NCBI GenBank assembly: GCA_030248225.1
Contig: JASANE010004949.1
Coordinates: 1 to 64,000 of the forward strand
Length of the DNA: 64,000 nt
Reading direction: 5' to 3'
Source: Trileptium ribeirensis
Taxonomy: Eukaryota; Nematoda; Enoplea; Enoplida; Thoracostomopsidae
Translations under genes and position numbers: made by a program
The notes under the pieces: generated by a model
The model's database searches: none
Seen by the model: the letters and a program-made list of their open reading frames with translations, nothing else
What the model was told of the DNA's origin: nothing
Shown here: in pieces, positions 1 through 12,500 of the stretch
Position numbering within the stretch: position 1 is the first letter of the stretch
Layout: each line of letters opens with the position of its first letter

Positions 1-7
1 TATTGCT

Positions 8-3000
8 GAGGCTTTGTGGTCAATGCTCCATCTAGTACTTCAGAAGCTTAGTTACCCAAGTGTATGTTTCTTCTTTTATTCTAGTTTGGCCGTTACTGAG
101 TTTTAGGGTCAGATGCATAACTCAGCCTTGCGTGGTAGATTGATTCGCGCGATAGCTCACTGGAAAGCATAAAATCTCTATTTGTGTCCTTTAGTTAGTG
201 CGAGCCCAAGATCCAGCATCTTCCCGCAAAAGCGGACCAAATTCTGTCGGTTTCGGTACCGAAGAGGGCCCAAAAGTTACGTTACTTAAAATACCTGAAC
301 CAGAACCAGTGAAAATTGGGTCATTTTGTACAGAAAATAAGCTTCTATAAGACTATAAAGTTATATGTTATATAAAATTAATATTACATAAAGTTTTGCT
401 ACGTGATTCGTAGGATGTATGAATTTGATCAAAAACGAATTTCAAATGGGCCTGAAGACCTGAAAATACACGAGGTACTCCTCCGCAACCGCACAAGCTA
501 TATACAGCGGAGATGGACGGAGGCATTTCATCAAGACGAAGGAGGCATACGTATTCGTTTATTCGTCGAACGTGGACGGCGAAATTGCATCCGTCCTGTA
601 TCCGTCTTTTGGACATTATGAAGGTCTCTGACTAATTAAAAAGGTCTCTTTAGTTTCATTTTGCACAGCAAGTAAATGATTCTGTATGTATATACACGCG
701 CGCATTGCGAGCATAGTAAACAGCAATCCCAAAAAGTTATGAAATTTATATAAATGTAGCAATTGTATTTGTACTATAAGCCGATTAACAAACTTGGCTG
801 GGGGAAATTGCAGTTGCTATAAATGTCATTACCAAACTAGGAAAGCTAAAATTAAAAAATCTTTTAAGATGTCATTTTGGACTTAATGTACAGTGCCTGC
901 AAGTCGACATGTTCTTAACTATTGAAACAATATGATCTCGGTGGCTCTGATTTTGGTAACTCTGGAACAATAGCTAGGCCGCAGTTTAGCTATGGCTTAA
1001 TAATGCGGAACGGGCCCATGCTGCCGAAGGTCGTGGTGCAGCGCTACGTTTCGCGTGGGCAGTATGTAGCTATTATCTCGCAAGCGAGACTAACGAGACA
1101 AGCGCGGGGCTTCATTTATATATTTTCATTTTGTGTAATCACTTGAACAGGCTTCGTGTTTGACGTATTAGATAAATCCCTCCGTAACCCTAAATTGTCG
1201 GATATTGTTAAAACCATCAAAATGATTCTGAAACAAATGAAATCTCACGAAGTACTATGCTAGTCTCTAGATAACTAAACTGTTGTATCCACACCAACAT
1301 TTTCATACCCGGAACGCAGGTATATTAATCAAGATAGTGAAGACATAAGATTTCCGGCATATCCAGAGTCCATCGGCCTTAAATGGATAAAACATCTGAA
1401 AAGCACGTATTCGGTGTTAATCGAGAGACATACGACGTACCGAATATCTTGCTGCCTGCACGCAATACATAACCAAAATGAGAAACCTTATTTACACTTC
1501 GAAAATCTGGTTCCGTTGACCAAACACCCACGGACGTTGTAGTGGAACTGTCCGTAGCGGAGCTTGGGTGCGGGTTACGGAATGTACTCAATTTTGACTG
1601 TTTGTAAACAGGTATAGGGCTTTATTGAAAATTGAATTCTTCCACCAAAAAACTTATACCGTAAATGTTCCGAACGATCTATTCAATAAAATAACAAATA
1701 TTGCAAAATTCTTATTTTAGCTGTATAAAATTAAATTATAATAAATGAGATGATGATTCGAACTTTTTTAATCCGAAGAAGTATACAGGTACATGATAGG
1801 CTTTCAAACAAAAAAAGTTTTTTTAAAATCCGTTCTAACCCGTCGGACGAACGTACCGAACGAATGAGTTATTTAACCTTTACTTTGATAATATAAAATA
1901 AGTTCCGGCTCGGTTTCTGCCGAAGTTTCTGCTCAAAAACACGTAAAGTCAAGTTCGGCAATTATAATAAAACCACCATATTTACAGTGCGCTAATTACC
2001 TAATTAATAGACACTCATTGTAGCAAAAATGATATGGCCCGAACAAAAAATCATCCTTCAGACGAATATTCAGGGCCCATAACGGTCAGGACCCCTCGTA
2101 TGTAAGCGGTCACAATGCAGATTCGCAGCGCGCGACAGAATAGTGGCTGTCCACGTGAAGCTGTATGAGCCTACGCAAAATACGTACGTTGTGTATACGG
2201 AAATGTCAAACTGTTTTTCGATTTGACCCCGAAATAGGGTACGACTGTTCGCGTTCAACTAAACGCCACATCCTCGTCACTATCGGGGCGATCGAATAAA
2301 AAAGTATCGAAATTTATTCATCAAGTATCATGGTTACATAAACAGACAAGAACAAATTTTTACGACCCAGCGAATCTAGCTGAGTTCAGTCGTCGTTTCA
2401 ACAAGAACCCCAGACAGACCCGGCTTTCCATGAGGGGGAGACAGTCGCGACCCGAGATTTCCAGACTCCTCAGTGTATACGCTGCACGACTAAAAAATAG
2501 GGCCAATTTTTTGCACGCTAAAAAATAGGCCGGAATTTTCTCTAAAAAAAAAAAAAATACGCAAAGTTTTCCTTATGAAACTAAAAACCCCAAATTTTCG
2601 CTGTGGAGCTAAAACACCATAATTGCCGTTAATTTTTATAAGGTTTCACTTTATAATGTGCATTATTACTGGGATATTTACTGTGAATCGGCAATTTATG
2701 CTATTTTATTCTGTTTTTTAGTTCCTAGTTCAATGGGTCAATTCCACCTTTAGCAACGTAATGGGTTAATATACATTTGCATGTGTTAGTGTTTTAAGAC
2801 AATGAAATTTAATTAAATTATATCATCAAAAACAAAATTAACTTTACCAAATGTAGAATATCCAACGTCAACTGATAAATCATATTATCAATTATACACG
2901 GACACCGAATTGGTGATGTGAAACGACTGCGATAAACGACTGTAGCGTGTTGCACAGCTTGACGCGTGGAATGGTGGGAATCTAAAACACGAGAATATAA

Positions 3001-4717
3001 ACAGTTGATTACGAAATAGTGGAAAAAATAAAATAATACAACAAACTTAGCGATTATATTTGCACAACAAGTTTGTGAAACAAAATAGGAGATGACAAAC
3101 GAGACAGAAACGGTTATTAATGTAAATAGTGGAGATACATATATAATATAACTTAGCGATTAGGCACAGATTTCATAGCTTCTGAATTTTCTTTATATTG
3201 AAATGCTCTATACTATTTTGTCAAACTGATACGAATTAATAGATAAATCCCCAAACTTCAACAAATATTTAGCACAAAATATCGCCTAAATTTGGCTAAT
3301 CATTTGAAAAAATTTAGTGCTCTTTTCAAAAATCGAAATGGCGCTTCGCTATAATTTTCCGGGAAAAGTATGCCTGCTTAAATACAAAAAAATTCAGGAG
3401 CTTAGTTGAATATTGGCAAAACAAGCTCCGCCATTTCATGGGTTTGATTTACGTGCCTGTTTGTCGCACGAGTTATCGGTATTATTTTTGCAAAATTTTC
3501 TTATATGCACTCGTAAAACGGAAACCGATGACTTCGCCTCCAGCCACCTCAACTCATGAATGATAGGCATATAAGTAAAATTAAACGTTTATAAGAAATG
3601 TTTCAAAAATTTTAGATTCCAAGTGTAAATAATTTGAAGTTCCTCCATTATCTCTAAAAAATTGTAAGTTTTTATAATAAATATATTACAAAATGCTGTA
3701 TAAACTAATTTGGGTGGTGTATTCTTGTACTATTGCAGAACCTTACAAGTAGCTAGTTTTTCATTATCGGAGCCAAATAGTAAGAATATATGGCAAACAC
3801 AGCGTTTAGGCATTTATATAGGCATTTACTTAACATACCGCAAAGCTAATATTACAGTCAATTGCTAGGTTACGGTATTTAGTTATATCATTTTTAAATT
3901 ATTAATTGCGAATCAAGAGTTTATTTAGTATTTTGCATTTTTTGAGTCTTCCTGTTCAGCTGTGGTCACCACAGTTCCTTTTGGAGAACCGAGTTTCCCT
4001 CTCGAAATTTCAAGACTACGTGCACGACAGTATTTCGGACACAGAACCCAATAAATGTACTCGACTCAATTTTACAGGATTTGCATATTTTACTTAAAGC
4101 GTTACCAAATTCCAGGATTATCACGAGATGCTTACCATTTTTCTAAATTTTTCCATGATGATGATTCCATACGTTTGCTAGCCCGTTACAAAAGAATCGC
4201 AGGTGGGCACAGTTTATGCTTTGGGGCACAGAAAAGGCTATAAAGGCGCTCTCTAAAGATGCTCATCGAGCCCAAGAACTTGGAGTATTTTTAGGTGATT
4301 ATCGTAATAATCGTGAAACAATTTTGCCTGGACGTCGTCGTAGCTGCTCCAGTATATACGTAGTGTATATCTTTCCCGAGGAGGACGACCTATCAGGCGA
4401 AGCGTACTCGAGTACAGTGCGAATAACGCGTGAGTCTAGTTGCGTACAAGGTTGGTTCTTTTGGCAAAATCACTAATTGATTTGCGCAGCAGTTCGTACA
4501 ATTGAAAAACGCGATTGCCAATGGCGTTTTTTCTATGCAATAACAAACAAATAGACCGGAAAACATTGTTGCCGCTTCAGAACGCAATTGAGAACGCGGA
4601 CAACGGCGAAAGGACAAAGGCGCGAACGCAAATTCGATTCATAAATACAAGAAAAAAACATTGGTTCCATACGTTAACAAAAGGATAAAGTTTTAGATAC
4701 GCGATTATATGGCTAAC
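8..4717. repeat. Left arm of large inverted repeat 1
   Basis: It mirrors 7686-12609. Matching landmarks: 130-220 with 12400-12490, and 4440-4500 with 7910-7980. Identity by eye is about 88-95% with many small indels, so this is an older event than the 49-60 kb inverted repeat. The arm may run beyond the window start. It contains an antisense broken PTB exon, a mirrored family-A repeat (about 1.1-2.4 kb), and no intact ORF over 90 codons. Confidence 0.9.
2848..2981 (-). pseudogene. Decayed inverted copy of the PTB RRM2 first exon
   Basis: The reverse complement aligns with exon 9428-9562 across its whole length, including TTTTAG acceptor and GTAAAG donor. It has a net one-base deletion and many substitutions; read from the same start it leaves the PTB frame and reaches TAA after about 29 codons. 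Near the 3' end the family residues (YxxTLDIL) can still be recognised in another frame. Confidence 0.88.
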
Positions 4718-7099
4718 TAACAATAACACTAAAAATATATTTTGGACAATAATTATATTCCTTGTTGATGAGTTACAACTACAACTAAAATAACATTTTC
4801 GACCAATGTACAAAATTCGATGCATTAATAAGGGTTTTTCAAAGCGTTACAACGCTTAATGTTAATGTTACAACAATTATCGTAATTTTCGGTTTGTTGT
4901 CTTTCGATTTCAAACTGCTACTGTTTCTGTTTATTTCTTTAAGTTATGAGCATTGGGACATTTAATATTTTCGTAACTGCCGTTGCATGAACTAAATACA
5001 AATTAAATATCAACTCTCGGGTTGGGCGAACCCCGTTTGAGGAGGATTGTACCCACTCAAACATTGTCACTCGAATCAGACGACTCAAATATATGTTTGG
5101 AGATTCAGGTTTTATCATAGGCATATCTATAATTGACGATTGGGGAGGGTGCACCTTCATGCTATGTCATATAAAACAGCATGCATGGTTATAGGGAGAC
5201 GGGGTTATGCCCTGGGGCTTGGACGGACCCCTACCTCTTCGGGCGTTGCCAATCTCTCCCCGCCCCGGAAGAAAGTCTCATCCCTCTGCGGCTCGCACCC
5301 ATGATCTCGAGGCGCGCGGAATATTGTCGCACAAATGGGCAACAATTGCGGAGAATTGGTACAATGAGTACCAAAACATTTAAAAAAACTTGAGTTCCCA
5401 AAAATTTATCCTGTCTGACATAATTCCCCGCCGACATGTTGATCCCAATGGCGACAAACTCCATACCCCCTCCCCTATGAGAATATATGTTTTACATACA
5501 TGGGCGAGGTCTGAAGTTCCAGGGGGTAGAAGTTGCGACGGATACCAAAATTTCTAAGTTTTATCCCTCTGGCACCTCGGATCAGTTTTAGGCCAATTTC
5601 CGACATGATTTTCAACCCGAATCATTCAAAAAAAATTTGTTTGGGGCTAAACCAAAAGGGGGGTCGCGACCCCCGCAACCCCTCCCCCGGCTACGCCCTT
5701 GTACATGTGTCAAATTTAAGCTGTATAACTCTCTATGAACCTAAAGAATATTTTGCTTCGACACCATAAGGGGTATGGCTCCCCTGCCCCCGCCCCTCTA
5801 GTATCGAAAATCTAAAATGAACGTGCGATGCTACGCTGTAAGCAACCGTTACGAATCTTAAATATTGTGATAGGTTTTATATTAAATAGGGTACACCATC
5901 AAATGTATAAAATCAGAAACTCAGATTTAGATGTTTTAATAAAACTATTAAAATAGATTATATTGCTGGTGTTTACAATAATTACAATATATATATATAC
6001 CATGTTATTTATGAAAGTTTGTTGCAACTCTAGTAATTCAGGAACTGTTCGACATATTTGGCTGAATTTTTTTTCCATTTGATTGCGTGTAAAGCATTGA
6101 CTCTTCACTGCAATATTGTTCATATAAGTCCGCTTGTTTTGAAGCTGGGGCAAACATGTCTAATAACACCTGTTTTTGATACTATGAGATTTAAAGTATA
6201 ATATACCGTTCCAATCATATTGGCCAGCTAAGTCCAAAGGTGTAAAAACTAGCGTAATTTTTTTCTTGAAGTAAGGAGCGACGTCTATTTACGTGAAATG
6301 CTAAGCCGTAACCTGAATGTGAACCATGAATTTGGATTCCTGGTGTTGATACAGTTCGACTCGGCTAGTCAAAGCGGCTCGCATGTTATGTAAAATTATC
6401 CATATATTGAGAAAGATTTTCGAAAAGCAACATAGTTTTACAGCTTATAATTATAGACTTACAAAGTTATATTACTGACGTTGATTAATTTGCGAACTTG
6501 GTAGGCCTGAAAAACAACCTGACGCATGGATATGGCCCTAGCAGCGACGGATACCGGTAGGTTCAATATGACACGCCCTCACATCTTGGCTAACTCCTGG
6601 TCGCTAGGCAATCTTGGGACACCTGCCGTCAAGAGTAATATAATCACTGAAATGTGTGTTTGTTTGCTTTTCATATTATAAGTGTATATACCTAATTTTC
6701 TCCTTAGGGTTTTAATAATACGTAAACGTCTATATAATATTGTAACCATTTTAATTGAATTTTCGATAGCCTTCGTAACTAAATACGTAACACAGTGCCA
6801 TCGTGTACATGGTTCTTGAGGCGAGCAGGGGGACTTATTATACATTATAATTTCTTGCATGTGATAAGAATACTGATGATGAAAGTAAGTACTGATTCCA
6901 GTTTTATTGATTACCTGATTGTATATAAGTCAAATATGTTGCTAATACATTTTTTCGATGCATAAACTCTTTTGCTCCCTTCGACAAACATTTGTCGGTG
7001 TTTTTCCGTTATCTCTCCAGCCCGCGTTTACCCAAAAATGGTCAGATTCTGGAAATTTTAGTATTGTGATCCTCGACACCTCCCCTGACCATTTCCACC
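4718..7099. other. Spacer of inverted repeat 1, no gene seen
   Basis: Frames here are short. The stretch at about 5645-5700 carries GGGGGGTCGCGACCCCC and CCCCTCCCCCGGCTACGCCC, a pattern common at the ends of hAT-type or related DNA transposons (GGGCGTAGCC on the other strand), but I cannot find its partner end. Nothing else is recognised. Confidence 0.5.
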
Positions 7100-7488
7100 A
7101 AAATAGAATTTTTAAAATTTTAGATTTTTTCGGGTCCCAAGGGTCCCCCATCCGGAACCCAAAAATTTTTTTCTTAAAAATTAGATTTTACCCACCATTC
7201 AACGCGGCTTGACAAGCTGAATCGAATGGTGAGGTCTTAACGAGATCCGGTCACCGGACCCTAATTTATGGCCAAAACTATGGGATGCTGAGAGGCTCAG
7301 CAATTAAAAAGTTTTTGGCCATAACATTGGATGCTTTTATCCGATCCCGTTAAAAATAACACTATTACACTCAGCTCGTCAAGTCACGTCGAATGGTGAA
7401 TAAATCTAATTTTTAAGAAAAAAATTGTTTGGGTTTCCTAGGGGGACCTTGGGACCTGAAAAAATCAAAATTTAAACAATTTTATAGG
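7100..7488. repeat. Foldback element: near-complete 390-bp palindrome
   Basis: The two halves are reverse complements about a centre at 7294 (GCTGAG at 7287-7292, CTCAGC at 7296-7301). Matching pairs outward: GGCCAAAACTATGGGATGC with GCATCCAATGTTATGGCC; TTTTTCTTAAAAATTAGATT at 7170 with its complement near 7410; GGGTCCCAAGGGTCCCCC with AGGGGGACCTTGGGACC. There is essentially no loop. It probably is a foldback MITE; no TSD was confirmed. Any transcript through it would form one long hairpin. Confidence 0.85.
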
Positions 7489-9427
7489 ATATCCATTCAT
7501 TGTTGACGTTTTGGTGGTCGACCCAGTAAATTGGGGTATAACGGTTTCAAGTAGAAAGCATTGTTTTGGCGGATGTAATATAACCTGAATAACGCCCAGC
7601 GGAACAGTAGGAGTGGTCTTAAAATAGTTATATTTTTATCTCAAAAATATATCTTACTTTTTTAGTGTTGGTGGTTTACATTAAAGTTAAGCCATATAAT
7701 CGCGTATCTAAAACTTTATATTCTTTGCTTTAAACGTATAGAACCAATGTTTTTTTCTTGTATTTATGAATCGAATTTGCGTTCGCGCACATTTGTCCAT
7801 TTCGCACGTTGTCCGCGTTCATCAATTGACATTCTGAAGCGGACAACAATGTTCACGGTCTATTTGTTTGTTATTGCATTAGAAAAAACGCCATTGGCAA
7901 TCGCGTTTTCACTTGTACGAACTGCTGCGCAAATCAATTAGTGATTTTGCCAAAAGAACAACCTTTGTGTACGCAACTAGACTCACGCGTTATTCGCACT
8001 GTACTCGAGTACGCTTCGCCTGATAGGTCATCCTACCTCGGGAAAGATATACACTACGTATATACTGGAGCAGCTACAACAACGTGCAGGCAAAATTGTT
8101 GCGGATTATTTGTTACGATAATCGCCTAAAATACTCCAAGTTCTTGGGCTCGATGAGCATCTTAGAGAGCGCCCTTATAGCCTTTTCTGTGCCCGAAGCA
8201 TAAACTGTGCCCACCTGCGATTCTTTTGTAACGGGCTGGCAAACGTATGGAATCGTCGTCATGGAAAAACTTCAAAAAATGGTAAGCGTCGTGAATAATC
8301 CTGGAATTTGGTATGACCTTAGTGCAAATATTTGCAAATCCTGTAAAATTGAGTCGAGTACATTTATTGGGTTCTGTGTCCAGAAATACTGTAGTGCACG
8401 TAGTCTTGAACTAGGAGAGGGAAACTCGGTTCTCCAAAAGGAACTGTGGTGACCACAGCTGAACAGGAAGACTAGAAAATGCAAAATACAATAAACTCTT
8501 GATTCGCAATTAATAATTTAAAAATGATATAACTAAATACCGTAACCTAGCAATTGACTGTAATATTAGCTTTGCGGTATGTTAAGTAAATGCCTATATA
8601 AATGCCTAAACGCTGTGTTTGCCATATGTATTGGCTCCGATAATGAAAAACTAGCTACTTGTAAGGTTCTGCAATAGTACAAGAATACACCACCCAAATT
8701 AGTTTATACAGCATTTTGTAATATATTTATTATAAAAACTTTCCGATTTTTTTGGTAATGGAGGAACTTCAAATTATTTACACTTGGAATCTAAAATTTT
8801 TGAAACATTTCTTATTATAAACGTTTAATTTTACTTATATGCCTATCATTCATGAGTTGAGGTGGCTGGAGGCGAAGTCATCGGTTACCATTTTCAGTGC
8901 ATATCAGGAATTTTACAAAATAATACCGATAACTCGTGCGACAAACAGGCACGTAAATCAAACCCATGAAATGGCGGAGCTTGTTTTGCCAATATTCAAC
9001 TAAGCTCCTGAATTTTTTTGTATTTAAGCAGGCATACTTTTCCCGGAAAATTATAGCGAAGCGCCATTTCGATTTTTGAAAAGAGCACTAAATTTTCTGC
9101 AAAATGATTAGCCAAATTTAGGCAATATTTTGTGCTAAATATTTGTTGAAGTTTGGGGATTTTATCTTATTAATTCGTATCAGTTTGACAAAATAGTATA
9201 GACGTTTTCGATATAAAGAAATTCAGAAGCTATGAAATCTGTCTAATCGCTAAGTTATATTATATATGTCCACTATTTTACCGTAATCAACCGTTTCTGT
9301 CTCGTTTGTTTCAGATTCTGCTATTTTGTTTCACAAACTTGTTGTCAAATATAATCGCTAAGTTATTGTATTATTTATTTTTTTCCACTATTTTGCCGTA
9401 ATCAACTGTTTATGTCTCGTGTTTTAG

Positions 9428-9562
9428 ATTCCGCCATCCGGCGCGTCGAGCTGTGACGCGCTACAGTCGTTGTCGGCAGTCGTTCAGCAGTCGCCAAATT
9501 CGGTGCTCCGTATTATAATTGATAATATGATTTATCCGGTGACGTTGGATATACTACATTCG
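9428..9562 (+). CDS. heph: PTB exon: end of linker 1 and first half of RRM2
   Basis: This is 45 codons, phase 0 at both ends, after a TTTTAG acceptor and before a GTAAAG donor. It encodes a Ser/Ala/Gln-rich linker ([17 protein letters not shown]) followed by RRM2 strand beta1 (RNP2, VLRIIIDNM) and helix alpha1 ([10 protein letters not shown]). The upstream boundary is the least certain: the frame is open to the TAG of the acceptor, and a phase-0 junction with an unseen RRM1 exon is inferred. The exon lies in the right arm of the 1-12.6 kb inverted repeat; the left arm carries a broken antisense copy at 2848-2981. The intact frame and correct order with downstream exons make this the working copy. 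Confidence 0.92.
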
Positions 9563-12500
9563 GTAAAGTTAATTTTGTTTTGATGATATGTAATTTAATT
9601 AATTTAATTATTCTTTTAAAACACTAAGCGCGTGCAGATGTATTGTAATAACCCATTACGTTGCTAAAGGTCGAATTGAGGACCCCCATTTGAACTAGGG
9701 AACTAAAAAACGGATAAAATAGCATAAATTGCCGATTCACAGTAAATATCCCATAATAATGCACATTATAAAGTGAAACCTTATAAATTAACGGCAATTA
9801 TGGTGTTTTAGCTCCACAGGGCGAAAATTTGGGGTTTTTAGTTTCATAAGGAAAACTTGCGTATTTTTTTTGCCCCACAGAGAAAAATTGGCCTATTTTT
9901 AGCGTGCAGAAAAATTGGCCTATTTTTAGTCGTGCAGGCGTGCGCTGGGGGAGTCTGAAATACGTGGCGACCTATCCTCCCCCTCCATGGGAAAGCCAGT
10001 ATATATAAGATTTCTTTGTTGAAACGGAGCGAGTGGAGTTTTCACTGAGTCCGCTAGGGGGAAAGATCGTGAAAATTTGTTCTTGTCTGTTTATGTCACA
10101 CATAACTCTTCTTCGGGTGGATGGATTTCGATACTTTTTTATTCGATAGCAATAGTGACGAGGATGTGGCATTTAGTTGAACGCGAACAGGTCGTACCTA
10201 TCTTCGGGGTCAAAATGGGAAAAACAGGCTTTTAACGGTTCTTTGCCAATTATTCTGGCAATACGGGTACAGGTATTTCGTAGCTCATATCTCGTGGCAC
10301 AGGCTTCGCATCGAAACAGCCACTATTCTATATCACCTCACTGCGATCTACATGGTTGCTGACCACTACGTTTTTGTGCGACCAGTCCCTGGGCCGTTGT
10401 GGGCCTGAATATGGTTCGTCGACCATTTGGAAGAAATATTGATTTTTCAAATTTCGGCAGATTACTGCGTTCTTTTACCTTACAATGAGTGTCTATTAAT
10501 TAGGTAATTAAGCACACTAAATATGGTGGTTTTGCTATCCTGAGTCCAACTTGACTTTACGTGTTTTTGAGCGGAGCTCGGCGAAGCCGAGCGAAGCGTT
10601 TTTATTTTCTGTCTGGGAGTAAAAAGGTCGATGTCCGTCCGTTCGTTCGTTCGTTCGGTCCAACGGATCTCAAGAACCACTGAACGGATTTTAAAAAACT
10701 TTTTTTGTTTGAAAGCCTATCATGTATATTATATTATATTTTGGGATTAAAAAATTTGGAGTGGTTAATTAGTAATTTGCTAATTAGTTAATTTTATACA
10801 GCTAAAATAGAGAATTTTGCAATATTTGTGTTATTTATTGAAATAGAATCGTTTCGATCAAACCATTATAGGGTTTTTGGGTCGAAGAATTCAAATATAT
10901 TTTTACGAATGATAAAGCCCTATGCCCTATGCAATGTATTTACAAGAACATAAAATTGAGTACATTCGTAATGCCACAGCCCAAGCTCCGCTCACAAATG
11001 CAGTTCCACTACCGACTAGTCCATGGTGTTTGGTCAACGAACCAGATTTTCAAAGTGTAATAGTTATTATTTGGTTATGTATTGCGTGCAGGCAGCAAGA
11101 ATGATCTGTATAGGATTTCGGTACGCTAGATACGATGGTATGGTTATCTTGAGAGTAACGCCAATGTATCGTGCTTTTTCAGATGTTTTCAATGAGTTTA
11201 AGGCCAATGAACTCGATTGCCAGAATATATGTCTTCACTATCTTGGTAATGTATTGCGTACAGGGTATGAAAAATGTTCTTCGGTATGCTGGATACGACA
11301 GTTTAGTTATCTAGAGACTAGCATGAATACTTCGTGGGTTTTCATTTGTTTTCGATTGGTTTAGGGTCGATGAGGTTTTACAATATCGACGGGTTCAGGG
11401 TTACGGAGGGATTACTGTAATACATCAAACACAAAGCCTGTTACAAGTGATTACACAAAATGAATACTTGATGAAACCACGCTTGCTACGTTTCGTCTTC
11501 GCTTGCGAGATAATAGCTACATACTAGCGCGAAACGTAGCACTAGGTTACGGCCACTGACCTTCGGCAGCATGGGTCATCACTCCACATTCTAAGCCGTA
11601 GCTAAAGTTATGTTGATCGCTGACTCTGTTTTGAGCATTACAAAATGAGCCACCGAGTAGCAGCCATATTGTTTGAATAGTTAAGAACATGTCGACAGCT
11701 TAGGGCACAATATACGTAAGTCCAAAAATGACATCTTGAGAAAAAGTGATTTTTTTAGATTTGGCTTTCCTGCAGTGAAAGTTGGTAATGACGGTTTATA
11801 GCAACTGCAATTTCCCACCAAGTTTCCTTTAATACGGGCTTATAATTTCAAATACAATTGCTCAGTTTATATAAATTTCATAACTTTTTGGGATTGCTGT
11901 TTACTATGCTCGCAATGCACATGTATATACATACAGGATCATTTACTTGCTGTGCAAAATGAAACTAAAGAGACCTTCATACAGTCAGAGACCTAAGTAA
12001 GTGTCCAAAAGACGGATACAGACGGATGCAATTTCGCCGTCCACATTTAGACGAATAAACGAAATCGTATGCCTCCTTCGTCTAGATGAAAATGCGTCCG
12101 TCCATCTCTCCGCTGTATATAGCTTGTGCGGTTGCGAAGATATTCGTGTATTTAGGGTCTCAGGGGCCCATTTGAAATTCGTTTTGATCAAAATCATACA
12201 TCCTACGAGAATCGCGTCGCAAAACTTTATGTAATATTAATTTTATATAACATATAACTTTATAGTCTTATAGAAGCTTATTTTCTGTACAAAATGAGCC
12301 CAATTTCACTGGTTATGGAGTTACAGTAAGTAACGTAACTTTTGGGCCCTCTTCGGTACCCGAACCGACAAAATTTGGTCCGCTTTTTAGGGGAAGATGC
12401 TGGAATCTGGGCTCGCACTAACTAAAGGACACAAATAGAGATTTTATGCTTTCCAGTGAGCTATCGCGCGAATCAATCTACCACGCAAGGCTGAGTTATG

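Noticed and set aside
3906..4476. Overlapping frames (60-86 codons) resembling a gene, mirrored at 7.9-8.5 kb
   Set aside because: Frames break at different points in the two arms and no domain is recognised; perhaps an ancient transposon.
1..9427. PTB RRM1 exons
   Set aside because: Searched on both strands for the RRM1 RNP motifs and the QFSNHKEL-type end; not found, so they are taken to lie upstream of the window.
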